NCBI RefSeq assembly: GCF_031844685.1
Contig: NZ_CP134605.1
Location: 1,583,501-1,647,500 of the forward strand
From: Streptomyces sp. ITFR-21
Lineage (GTDB): Bacteria > Actinomycetota > Actinomycetes > Streptomycetales > Streptomycetaceae
Direction: 5' to 3'
Length of the DNA stretch: 64,000 nt
Positions 1 through 7,052 of the stretch are shown piece after piece. Position 1 is the first letter of the stretch, and the number at the start of each line of letters is the position of its first letter. A model generated the notes under the pieces. That model was not told where the DNA came from. It saw only the letters and a program-made list of their open reading frames with translations, and did no database searches. The position numbers were made by a program, and so were the translations under genes.

Positions 1-334
1 CTCGCGCGGGAATTCCCGGCCCGGCACGGCGAATCGGCGCCCCGCACCGCCGAGGCGCCACCCGTCGGGCTCCGGAGCCGGTGGCCGGAAAGGCCCGCCG
101 GGCCGCCCGACCGGCGAAACCCGCGGCCCCCGCCCGGGACACCCCTACGGCCACCGGATCGGACCCGTCCCGCCACCAGCCCCGTTCGCCCGCCCCCTCC
201 CCCGCGGCCCCCGGCCCGTCCAGTGCCCCGCCCGCGAAACCCGGGGCACCCGCACCGCACCGCCGCCCGCACCCCGCCCGCGAAACCCGCGGCACCCGCA
301 CCGCCGCCCGCACCCCGCACCCCGCAGGAAGCCT
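1..334. other. GC-rich gap with imperfect repeats, no gene
   Basis: No convincing gene is seen. The plus-strand frames that stay open are Pro/Ala/Arg-rich low complexity, have no Shine-Dalgarno sequence and match no family I know. From about 225 to 330 a roughly 45-bp segment built on cgcccgcgaaacccg followed by cacccgcaccgccgcccgc occurs twice with few differences, which explains the open frames. The gap lies just downstream of the minus-strand phosphatase, so it probably holds that operon's 3' untranslated region. Confidence 0.6.
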
Positions 335-973
335 TCAGCCCCGCAGGTGCCCCGTGTCGTTGTACGACCGCAGCGACGTGCGGCCGTCGCCGAAGTAGGC
401 CACGGCGGACAGCGCCGCCGGGTCCAGGTGCATCCGGAAGAGGGCCTCGTCCGGGGCGCCCAGCGCGAGCCGCACCAGCGTCTTGATCGGGGTCACGTGG
501 CTGACCAGCAGCACCGTACGGCCGGCGTGGGCGGCCAGCAGTCCGTCCCGGGCAAGGGCGACCCGCTCGCTGACGGCCCCGAAGCTCTCGCCGCCCGGCG
601 GGGCGGCGGTCGGCGAGGCCAGCCAGCCGGCCATCTCGTCGGGGAAGCGGGCCCGTACCTCCGCGGAGGTGAGCCCGTCCCAGATGCCGAAGTCCGTTTC
701 GCGCAGCCCCGCGTCAAGGGAGACGTCCAGCCCGAGCAGCTCGGCCGACGCGGCGGCCGTCTCCTGGCAGCGCCGCAGCGGGGAGCTGACCACGGCCGAG
801 ATGTCGCCGCGGGCCGCCAGCGCATCGGCCGCTCGGGCGGCCTGCCACCGGCCCCGCTCGGACAGCGCGGGGTCGCTGCCGCCGCTGCCGGAGAAGCGGC
901 GCTGCCCGGTGAGCACCGTCTCGCCGTGCCGCAGCAGCACGAATGTCGTCGTCTCGAACGAGGGACCGGCCAC
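335..973 (-). CDS. Histidine phosphatase family protein (RNase H-less)
   Basis: This 212-residue protein is a branch-1 histidine phosphatase (phosphoglycerate mutase-like). The RHGE signature is at residues 15-18 with His16 as phosphohistidine nucleophile. The second histidine is His159 in VSHVTP, and the acid Glu92 sits in RETDFG. Such enzymes hydrolyse small phosphomonoesters; the substrate cannot be read from sequence. GTG at 973 is preferred because it follows the zinc-ribbon stop by 11 bp; the ATG at 1114 would add about 47 residues that are only the zinc-ribbon gene read in another frame. In streptomycetes and mycobacteria the usual occupant of this place is a two-domain RNase HI/acid phosphatase of about 400 residues. 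Here the N-terminal RNase H half is missing. It is the last gene of an operon with the zinc-ribbon and Nif3 genes. Confidence 0.85.
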   Translation of the reverse strand: MAGPSFETTTFVLLRHGETVLTGQRRFSGSGGSDPALSERGRWQAARAADALAARGDISAVVSSPLRRCQETAAASAELLGLDVSLDAGLRETDFGIWDGLTSAEVRARFPDEMAGWLASPTAAPPGGESFGAVSERVALARDGLLAAHAGRTVLLVSHVTPIKTLVRLALGAPDEALFRMHLDPAALSAVAYFGDGRTSLRSYNDTGHLRG

Positions 974-984
974 CGCGGCGGCCC

Positions 985-1728
985 CTACAGCCCGGAGTCC
1001 GCGGTGCGCACCAGGATGCGGCGGCAGTTCTCGCAGCGCACCACGGTGCCGGCGGGCGCCGCCCGTACGTCGTTCAGCTCGGTGATGTTGAGTTCGAGCC
1101 GGCAGCCCTCGCACCGCTTCTGGTAGAGGCGGGCCGCGCCGATGCCGCCCTGCTGGGAGCGCAGCTTGTCGTACAGCTTGAGCAGGTCGTCGGGCACGCC
1201 CGCGGCGAGCTCCTCGCGCTCCTTGGCGATGGTGAAGCCCTCCGCGTCCAGGCTCCGCAGCGCCGCCGCCTTGCGCTGCTCGGCCTCGGCGACCTTCGCT
1301 TCGAGGGATTCGACCCGGCCGGTGAACTCCGCGCCGCGCTCCTGGGCGCTCTCCCGGCGCTCCATGATCTCCAGGACCACGTCCTCCAGGTCGGACTGCC
1401 GCTTGGCGAGCGAGGCCAGCTCGCGCTGGAGGTTCTCCAGGTCCTTGGGGGAGGTGAGCACGCCGGAGTCCAGCCGCTGCTGGTCGCGGACCGCGCGCTG
1501 CCGTACCAGGTCGACGTCCTGCTCGGCCTTGGTCTGCTCGCGTGCGGTGTCGCTCTCCTCGGTGGTGGCCGCGACCAGCAGGTCGCGCAGCTGGGTGAGG
1601 TCGGCGTTGAGGCGTTCCAGCTCGGCGTGCTCGGGCAGGTTCCTGCGCTTGTGGTCCAGCTGCGCGATACGCGAGTCGAGGGCCTGGACTTCGAGGAGGC
1701 GGATCTGGTCGGCGGGCGCGGCGTTCAG
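985..1728 (-). CDS. C4-type zinc ribbon / coiled-coil protein, CTG start
   Basis: The 247-residue product has a long antiparallel coiled coil (about residues 15-185, rich in heptads of Leu, Glu, Arg and Gln) and a C-terminal C4 zinc ribbon with Cys206, Cys209, Cys232 and Cys235. It belongs to the actinobacterial/CT398-like zinc-ribbon family, thought to bind nucleic acid or act as a scaffold; no enzymatic motif is visible. The family begins with MNAxPADQIRLL. Here that N-terminus reads from a CTG codon at 1728 that overlaps the upstream Nif3 stop in CTGA, so initiation probably relies on coupling. The ATG at 1881 lies deep inside the Nif3 gene in another frame and is unlikely. It sits between nif3 and the phosphatase gene, an order I recall as conserved in actinomycetes. 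Confidence 0.88.
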   Translation of the reverse strand: MNAAPADQIRLLEVQALDSRIAQLDHKRRNLPEHAELERLNADLTQLRDLLVAATTEESDTAREQTKAEQDVDLVRQRAVRDQQRLDSGVLTSPKDLENLQRELASLAKRQSDLEDVVLEIMERRESAQERGAEFTGRVESLEAKVAEAEQRKAAALRSLDAEGFTIAKEREELAAGVPDDLLKLYDKLRSQQGGIGAARLYQKRCEGCRLELNITELNDVRAAPAGTVVRCENCRRILVRTADSGL

Positions 1729-2609
1729 CGGGGGGCTCCTGAGCTGGAAGGGACGGGGGAAGACGGTGCGTGCGCGGTCCACGGGTCGGTGACCGCGCCG
1801 GAGACGTAGGTGCGCAGCGCCCAGCCGTGCCGGTCCGAGATCTCGTCGAGCTGCCCGGCGGCCTGCTCGCACCAGGGCCATTCGGTGGCCCAGTGGGCGG
1901 CGTCGACCAGCGCGGGGGCGCCGGTCTGCCGGGCCTCGGAGGCGGGGTGGTGGCGGAGGTCGGCGGTGACGAAGACGTCCACGCCGGCCGCCCGCACCTC
2001 GGCGAACAGGCTGTCGCCGGAGCCGCCGCAGACCGCGACGGTACGCACCGGGGTGTCGGGGTCGCCCGCGATCCGCAGTCCGGCGGCGGTACGCGGCAGC
2101 CCGCGGGCGGCCTGCTCGACGAAGGCGGCGAGGGTGAGCGGGGCGAGCGGCTCGCAGATCCGACCGAGGCCGCGGCGGCCGGCTGGATCGGCCGGGTCGG
2201 GTACCAGGGGGCCGGTCACCCGCAGGTCCAGGGCGGCGGCGAGCGCGTCGGAGACGCCGGGGTCGGCGCGGTCGGCGTTGGTGTGCGCGACGAGCAGCGC
2301 GACGCCGTTGCGGATCAGGTCGTGCACGACGCGGCCCTTGAAGCCGGCCGGGCCGACGGGCGCGACCGTGGTCGTACCGCGCAGGTAGAGGGGGTGGTGG
2401 GTGACCAGCAGGTCGGCGCCGAGCCGCACCGCCTCGTCCACGACCTCCCGCACGGGGTCGACGGCGAACAGCACCCGCGTCACCGGGGCGGCGGGGTCGC
2501 CGCAGACCAGGCCGACGGCGTCCCAGGACTCGGCGAGCGCGGGGGGCCAGAGGGCGTCGAGGGCGGCGGTGACGTCGAAGAGGGTGGGCGGTGGCGCGGA
2601 CACAGGCAC
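1725..2609 (-). CDS. Nif3-like dinuclear metal centre protein
   Basis: The roughly 294-residue protein belongs to the Nif3/GTP cyclohydrolase I type 2-like family of toroidal hexamers with a dinuclear metal site. Metal-binding landmarks are visible: VTHHPLY (His pair), VAHTNAD (His and Asp), and the late HWATEW segment. AESWDAVGLVCGDP near the N-terminus is the usual family opening. The biochemical role is still uncertain in the family. GTG at 2609 is chosen, with GTG 2603 equally possible; upstream in-frame residues are Gly/Pro-rich and look non-coding. There is no strong Shine-Dalgarno. It is the first gene of a tight operon with the zinc-ribbon gene (CTGA overlap) and the phosphatase, and is probably co-transcribed and translationally coupled. 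Confidence 0.88.
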   Translation of the reverse strand: MPVSAPPPTLFDVTAALDALWPPALAESWDAVGLVCGDPAAPVTRVLFAVDPVREVVDEAVRLGADLLVTHHPLYLRGTTTVAPVGPAGFKGRVVHDLIRNGVALLVAHTNADRADPGVSDALAAALDLRVTGPLVPDPADPAGRRGLGRICEPLAPLTLAAFVEQAARGLPRTAAGLRIAGDPDTPVRTVAVCGGSGDSLFAEVRAAGVDVFVTADLRHHPASEARQTGAPALVDAAHWATEWPWCEQAAGQLDEISDRHGWALRTYVSGAVTDPWTAHAPSSPVPSSSGAPR

Positions 2610-2801
2610 GTAGCGAAGGTTACCCGGCCGACCGGGGCCGCCGGGCTGGCCGGGTCGGGCCGGCGACCCGTGGAGCACAGATGCCCCTGACCTGCGGCGA
2701 AATCGGTGGAACTGCCATCCTTACGGGTGAACCGCACCCACTCGCACTGATCGTCCGCAAGTATGAAAACTATGGTCGTGCGGAGGAGGTGGAGATCTCA
2801 T

Positions 2802-3200
2802 ATGACCGCTGGTGCTTTGGATCATCCCCCGGCCGACCCCGCGCCGCGCGGGTCGGGCTGTACGACGGCCGCGGACGGCTCCTGCGCGGCGCGCCTCGCG
2901 GACGCGGCGAAGACCGGTGGGGAGACGGGGGCTGCCGCCGAACCGGTACGGGAGGCGGGCGCCCCCGCCGAACCGGTACGGGAAGCGGAGGGTGCCGCGG
3001 AACCGGTACGGGAAACGGGCGCCGCCGCCGAACCGGTACGGGAAACGGGCGCCGCCGCCGAACCGGTACGGGAAACGGGCGCCGCCGCCGAACCGGTACG
3101 GGGGCCGGGGGCGGAAGGTGGCGGTCGGCCCGCCGGGCGCCGGGCGCTCGCCGTACTCCCCTTGCAGCAGGCCCCGTTGGCCGCCGCACAGGTCCGGTGA
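2802..3200 (+). CDS. Small protein made of six decapeptide repeats
   Basis: I do not recognise this 132-residue product. ATG at 2802 has a very good ribosome site (GGAGGAGGTGGAG just upstream), the main reason to believe in it. Residues 41-100 are exactly six tandem decapeptides with consensus ETGAAAEPVR, encoded by 30-bp DNA repeats; the last units are nearly identical and the first ones diverged. The flanks are Ala/Pro/Gly-rich, with Cys20 and Cys28 before the repeats. No signal peptide or membrane segment is seen, so it would be an acidic, disordered cytoplasmic protein. It diverges from the nif3 operon. It could also be a real leader ORF whose C-terminus has been overwritten by repeat expansion. 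Confidence 0.45.
   Translation: MTAGALDHPPADPAPRGSGCTTAADGSCAARLADAAKTGGETGAAAEPVREAGAPAEPVREAEGAAEPVRETGAAAEPVRETGAAAEPVRETGAAAEPVRGPGAEGGGRPAGRRALAVLPLQQAPLAAAQVR
2922..3101. repeat. 30-bp tandem repeat, six units
   Basis: Six head-to-tail units of 30 bp with core gaaccggtacgggaaacggg. Units 4 and 5 are identical or nearly so, and units 1-3 and 6 carry substitutions, consistent with expansion from one end. The period is a multiple of three and keeps the open frame at 2802-3200. There are no unique spacers, so this is not a CRISPR array. Confidence 0.95.
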
Positions 3201-3583
3201 GCGGCATGGCCGAGCGGACGCGTGTCACGCCGGGCGTCCGGCCGGGGGCGCGTCCGGGTTTCCAACTGCCCGCCGCCACCAGGTCGTTCCGGGTGCCCCG
3301 GCCACCGGTCGGCGGGGTGCTCCCGCAGGTGGCGCCCGCGGTCCGGGCGGAGGTCGCCGGCGTGCCCGGAAAACAGCGGACACGCCGGGCGGGGGCAACC
3401 TTCGGCGCGGGCACCCCGTCAGTAGACTCGCCCGCAGTCGCGAGCCTGGGCGCCCGAGGTGACCGACGCCAACTGGCGTACCCACCACACGGGTTCACCC
3501 TCTTCGCGCGTTTCCGGCGCAAGCCGGCCCGCCGTTCACCGGGAACGGCCGCACCGTCACAGGGGATCACGGGGAGACCGCAC
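3201..3583. other. Gap without clear gene
   Basis: No gene with coding-like third-position bias and a ribosome site is seen here. The last ~150 bp before 3584 are somewhat less GC-rich and end in ggggatcacggggagaccgc, the ribosome site of the next small gene, so a promoter for it probably lies in this gap. Confidence 0.5.
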
Positions 3584-3724
3584 ATGTCCGAATCAACCAT
3601 GCCCGATCACGCGGCCCAGAGCACCGCAGGCCGCCACCGCGGACCGGCCTCGGCCGACGAGGCCGAGCGCGCCGACAAGGCCCACCAGCCGCACGGCAAG
3701 CACCGCCGCCCGTCCGAGGACTGA
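3584..3724 (+). CDS. Small charged His/Arg-rich protein (46 aa)
   Basis: A 46-residue, strongly hydrophilic protein rich in His, Ala, Arg, Asp and Glu (SADEAERADKAHQPHGKH near the C-terminus). ATG at 3584 is preceded by ggggag at good spacing. I believe similar tiny proteins beginning MSEST-PDH occur in other streptomycetes, but I cannot name a function. No signal peptide or transmembrane segment is present, so it should be cytoplasmic and unstructured. The His-rich stretch could bind metal, which is inference only. It lies alone between the repeat gene and the convergent TetR gene. Confidence 0.6.
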   Translation: MSESTMPDHAAQSTAGRHRGPASADEAERADKAHQPHGKHRRPSED

Positions 3725-3808
3725 CCTACCGGCCGTCGGCCGCAGCGCCCGCCGCTCCCTCCCCGGCTGGGGGGAACCGGCGGGCGCCGCCGTTGCGCCA
3801 CCGCCACC

Positions 3809-3856
3809 GGGACGGGGACGGGGACGGGGACGGGGACGGGGACGGGGACGGGGAGG
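3809..3856. repeat. GGGGAC hexanucleotide microsatellite
   Basis: About eight head-to-tail copies of GGGGAC on the plus strand, in the gap between the convergent small gene and the TetR gene. The run can fold as a G-quadruplex on the plus strand and might act as a roadblock between the two convergent units. Slippage here would alter no recognised gene. Confidence 0.9.
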
Positions 3857-3943
3857 GGACCGGGATCAGGTGCGGGACCGGGTGTGGGCCGCCCCCGCCG
3901 TCGCCGTGCCCGCCGCTCCCCCGGCACCCCCGCAAAACCCCCG

Positions 3944-4555
3944 CTACCCCCGGGAAAGCGGCAGCCGCACCGCCGGCGGGAGCGGCGCCGGGACCGGGTC
4001 CGCCCGGAAGGACTGGAGCATCAGGGCGGCGAAGCGGCGAGAGGCCGCCAGCCGCATCTCGGGGGACTCCGCGCGGATGCCCTCGTTCGCCGTCAGCGCC
4101 AGGCTGATGTCCTCCACCACGAAATCCCCCCGCAGCGGCCCCGCCTCCTTCGCGCGCCGTACCAGTTCGAGCAGCAGCCGCAGCGTACGGTCGCGGTCCG
4201 CGGTGAGGTCGACCGCGTCGGGAGGCGGCGAGGTGAAGGCGCGGGCGAAGCCGCGGTCCAGGGCGTGCACCGCCATCAGCTTCTCGATCACCAGGCAGAA
4301 CCCGCGCCACGGGTCGGCCGCCGCCAGGCCCTCCGTCACGATCGCCGAGCAGGAGGCCATCTGCTCGGCGAACGCCTCGTTCAGCAGCGCTTCCTTCGTC
4401 CGGAAGTGCCGGTAGACGGTCGCGACGCCGACCCCCGCGCGCCGGGCGATCTCCCGGATCGGTATGTCGAGGCCCTCGGCGGCGAAGGCCGCGCGGGCGA
4501 CCACGAGGATGCGGTCGAGGTTGTCGCGGGCATCCGAGCGGAGCTTTGTCACCAC
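3944..4555 (-). CDS. TetR/AcrR family transcriptional regulator
   Basis: A roughly 203-residue TetR-type repressor. The N-terminal helix-turn-helix reads IREIARRAGVGVATVYRHF followed by RTKEALL, the standard TetR DNA-binding helices at about residues 28-52. The C-terminal ligand domain belongs to the TetR_C group with a predicted dimer helix bundle (ALTANEGIRAESPE, FAALMLQSF). Start choice is uncertain: GTG 4555 has GAGAGAGG at usable spacing, while GTG 4567 abuts that motif and would give 207 residues. It diverges from the quinone-oxidoreductase-like gene with about 60 bp between them, the classic layout for a TetR repressor controlling its neighbour and itself. Confidence 0.85.
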   Translation of the reverse strand: MVTKLRSDARDNLDRILVVARAAFAAEGLDIPIREIARRAGVGVATVYRHFRTKEALLNEAFAEQMASCSAIVTEGLAAADPWRGFCLVIEKLMAVHALDRGFARAFTSPPPDAVDLTADRDRTLRLLLELVRRAKEAGPLRGDFVVEDISLALTANEGIRAESPEMRLAASRRFAALMLQSFRADPVPAPLPPAVRLPLSRG

Positions 4556-4616
4556 TTGCGTCGTCACCTCTCTCACTTGAGCCAACCGGACGGGGTGCTC
4601 CGTTACGGTCCGGCCC

Positions 4617-5567
4617 ACGAGAGCGATCCAGTTCACCGAGTACGGTCCGCCCGGCGTCGTGCACGTCGCCGAGGTGCCGGAGCCGCACGCCGGGCCGGGC
4701 ACCGTCCGCGTCGCCGTACGGGCCTCCGGGATCTCGCCCGGCGAGACGTACATCCGCGCCGGCACGCTGCGTGACGTCGTGCCCATGACCTTCCCGTACC
4801 GGACCGGGTTCGACGCCGCGGGCGTGGTCGACGAGGCCGGCGACGGCGTCACGGGCACAGCGGTCGGCGACGAGGTGTTCGGCATGACCGGTACGGCGGC
4901 GCGCGGCGCCAACGCGGACTTCGCGGTCCTCACCGCGTGGGCGCCCAAACCGGCGGCGTGGAGCTGGCAGGAGGCGGGCGGCGCGGCCGGCGGCGTGGAG
5001 ACGGCTACCCGGGTCCTGGACCGGCTGGCGGTCGCCCCCGGGCAGACCGTGCTGGTGCGGGGCGCGGCCGGCGCGGTGGGCAGCGTCGCCGTCCAGCTCG
5101 CGGCGGCCCGCGGCGCCACCGTCATCGGTACAGCGAGCCCGTCCAACCACGACTTCCTGCGGTCCCTCGGCGCCGAGCCGACGACGTACGGGACGGGGCT
5201 GGCGGCACGGGTCCGCGCGCTGGCGCCGGCCGGAGTGGACGCGGTCTTCGACTGCGCCGGCGGGGCGCTGCCCGACCTCGTCGCCATCGCCGGCGACCCG
5301 GCGCGGGTGGTGACGATCGCCGACTTCACCGCGGCGGCCCACGGCGTCCACCTGTCGTACGGAGTGCCGGCCGACGACACCACCGCCGCCCTGAGAGCCC
5401 CCGCCGACCCGCTGGCGCTGCACAACCTCACCCTCGCCGTCACACTCGCCGCCGAGGGCCGACTGCGGGTCCCGGTCGCGGCGGCCTTCCCCTTCCCCCA
5501 GGCGGCAGCCGCACCCGAGCTGAGCGAGAGCCGGCACGCGCGGGCGAAGATCGTGCTGATGAACTGA
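4617..5567 (+). CDS. Zinc-free quinone oxidoreductase-like MDR protein, ACG start
   Basis: A medium-chain dehydrogenase/reductase of the NADPH:quinone reductase subgroup, 316 residues. It has a GroES-like N-terminal half (VPEPHAGPGTVRVAVRASG, FPYRTGFDAAGVV) and a Rossmann half with the cofactor loop VRGAAGAVGSVAVQLA. Zinc-ligand cysteines are absent, as in the QOR branch, so it should be an NADPH-dependent quinone or enone reductase. The family N-terminus is MRAIxFxEYGxPEV. Here RAIQFTEYGPPG is preceded by ACG at 4617, and an in-frame TGA at 4578 leaves no ATG, GTG, CTG or TTG before that point. The first usable GTG (4659) would remove the first beta-strand. Either ACG is a rare start or the start codon has mutated. 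Probably repressed by the divergent TetR. Confidence 0.8.
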   Translation, partial: TRAIQFTEYGPPGVVHVAEVPEPHAGPGTVRVAVRASGISPGETYIRAGTLRDVVPMTFPYRTGFDAAGVVDEAGDGVTGTAVGDEVFGMTGTAARGANADFAVLTAWAPKPAAWSWQEAGGAAGGVETATRVLDRLAVAPGQTVLVRGAAGAVGSVAVQLAAARGATVIGTASPSNHDFLRSLGAEPTTYGTGLAARVRALAPAGVDAVFDCAGGALPDLVAIAGDPARVVTIADFTAAAHGVHLSYGVPADDTTAALRAPADPLALHNLTLAVTLAAEGRLRVPVAAAFPFPQAAAAPELSESRHARAKIVLMN

Positions 5568-5790
5568 GGGGGGCCGGGGCCGGGGCCGGCCAGGGCCCCG
5601 GCCGCCGGCCGCGGGCGTGCTGCCGCTGGATGACGCGGGGGGCCTCCGGGTTCCGGCGGGCGCCCCGGGGGTGGTCGCCCGGAACGCGTGCTACTGCGCG
5701 AAGCCGCCCGATCCTCGCGTCGCGCCGCCGCCCACTCCGACAGCGGTTCGTCGTCCATCCCGGTCTTTTACGGTTCGGCGCCTGCTCTCC

Positions 5791-5910
5791 AGGAGGGTAA
5801 CCGGCTGGGCGGCCCGACCACCCCGATGCCACTCAAGCGAGGCGGTGCTCCCGGCGCAGCGGCGCCTTGCCCCCGATCCGGTACGTGTCCGGGCCGGCGG
5901 GGACCCGAAG
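5791..5910 (-). pseudogene. Degenerate duplicate of the tgmC 3' end
   Basis: About 120 bp aligns without gaps to 7011-7130 at a constant offset of 1220 bp and about 80% identity by my count. That stretch is the 3' end of the tgmC methyltransferase gene plus some 40 bp beyond its stop. Read on the minus strand it gives TYRIGGKAPLRREHRLA and a TGA at 5833-5835, against TYRIGDSPSLRWEHRLA in the full copy. Nothing upstream matches tgmC; that space is now occupied by another methyltransferase gene. This is a relic left by an old duplication or replacement event. Confidence 0.85.
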
Positions 5911-5946
5911 CGGACACCGGGCGGCGCCACGACGCGCCAACGGGCG

Positions 5947-6786
5947 TCACCGCCGGTGGGAGACCCCCAGCTCGATGAGGTAGCGCCTGGTCACCCTGCC
6001 GTCGTGACGCCCGTCGATCAGGTCCGCGATGGCCGCCAGCAGGCCGCGCCGGGCTGCTTCCGGAAGGGCCCGGTGGCCCGAGTAGGTCCGCAGTAGATCC
6101 AGGTACTCCGGCGTGGTGTACGTGAGGTCCCGCTCGTAGCGGCGGAAGACGGTGGGGCCGAAGCGGCCGCTTCGCGCCACCTCCTCGGCATGGTCCGCGT
6201 TGCTGACATCGTCGGCCGCGGGAGGCCGCAGGCCGGGCGGTGTCTCCGGGTCGAAGCGCTCGTAGCAGCGCTGGACCTCGATGAAGAACTCCTCGGTACC
6301 GCCCCTGACATGCTGGGTGCGCACCACGGCGAGCGCCCCGCCGGGACGCAGGGCATCGGCGGCTTTGGACGCTCGCACCGCCGGGTCAATCCAGTGGAAC
6401 GCGGTCGCGGCGAGAACCGTGTCGAACGGCTCCGCCGGCAGCGGCCAGTCCTCGAATGCGGCCGTCACCACCTCCACCGCCGGGAAGTCGGCCAGCTTGC
6501 GGCGGGCGACCGCGGCCATGTGCGGTCCCGCCTCGACGGCCGTGATCCGGCAGCCCCGGTCGGCCAGGGGGACCGTGGCCTGGCCGGTTCCGCAGCCCAC
6601 CTCCAGTACGCGACTGCCGGGACGGGCGCCCGCGAGTTCCGCGAGGTCGTCGTACAGCCGTGGCGGATATCCCGGCCTGGCCCGGTCGTACAGTTCCGCG
6701 TCCTCGTCGAACGTCCGTCCCAGACGCTCCCGCCGGGACGCCTCGGGATGGTCGTCACGTCGCGAAGGCATGCTGATGTCGGGCAT
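5947..6786 (-). CDS. Class I SAM-dependent methyltransferase
   Basis: A roughly 279-residue methyltransferase with the Methyltransf_11/25 layout. Motif I is VLEVGCGTGQATVPLA at about residues 66-81, the acidic end of strand 2 is AVEAGP, and motif IV is FDTVLAATAFHWIDP. The C-terminal part (FIEVQRCYERFDPETPPG, TYTTPEYLDLLRTYSGH) resembles a group seen next to antibiotic or stress genes, with unknown acceptor. Start ATG 6786 is provisional; ATG 6771 is also possible and neither has a good ribosome site. It lies between the tgmC 3' relic (5791-5910) and the tgmC pseudogene, so it may have been inserted into a duplicated RiPP locus. No operon partner is evident. Confidence 0.8.
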   Translation of the reverse strand: MPDISMPSRRDDHPEASRRERLGRTFDEDAELYDRARPGYPPRLYDDLAELAGARPGSRVLEVGCGTGQATVPLADRGCRITAVEAGPHMAAVARRKLADFPAVEVVTAAFEDWPLPAEPFDTVLAATAFHWIDPAVRASKAADALRPGGALAVVRTQHVRGGTEEFFIEVQRCYERFDPETPPGLRPPAADDVSNADHAEEVARSGRFGPTVFRRYERDLTYTTPEYLDLLRTYSGHRALPEAARRGLLAAIADLIDGRHDGRVTRRYLIELGVSHRR

Positions 6787-7052
6787 GCGGTGCAGGCTAT
6801 GCGATGTCCGCCCGCCCAGTCCCGCCGTTTTGGCCGGACGGGCGCGCGGCAGGGGCGGCGGGATCGGGCAGGCGTCCGCTCCCGTGGGAGCCGAGGGCCG
6901 GAGCACCTGTGCGGATCGGCGTTACGGATGAGCTGTACGCCGGGGCGGCCGGTCAGGACCGGTTGGCGACGCCTTCCCGGAGCTGATCGGCGGCGGGTGC
7001 CTGCTATGTCAGGCGGGTAACGATCCCGGCGGCCCGGCCGCCCCGATGCCGT

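Noticed and set aside
81..398. Pro/Ala-rich open frames on the plus strand at the left edge
   Set aside because: Explained by short GC-rich repeats; no ribosome site, and they overlap the phosphatase gene antisense.
2922..3101. Possible CRISPR array (regular 30-bp repeats)
   Set aside because: Units are head to tail with no unique spacers and no cas genes; it is a coding tandem repeat.
2690..3583. RNase P RNA or tmRNA in the gap after nif3
   Set aside because: I looked for GAGGAAAGTCC-type and ACAGAAA-type signatures and found none.
3726..5537. Long minus-strand frame across the TetR and oxidoreductase genes
   Set aside because: It is the antisense of coding DNA with strong third-position GC bias and Arg/Pro-rich translation; the TetR and MDR families explain the region.
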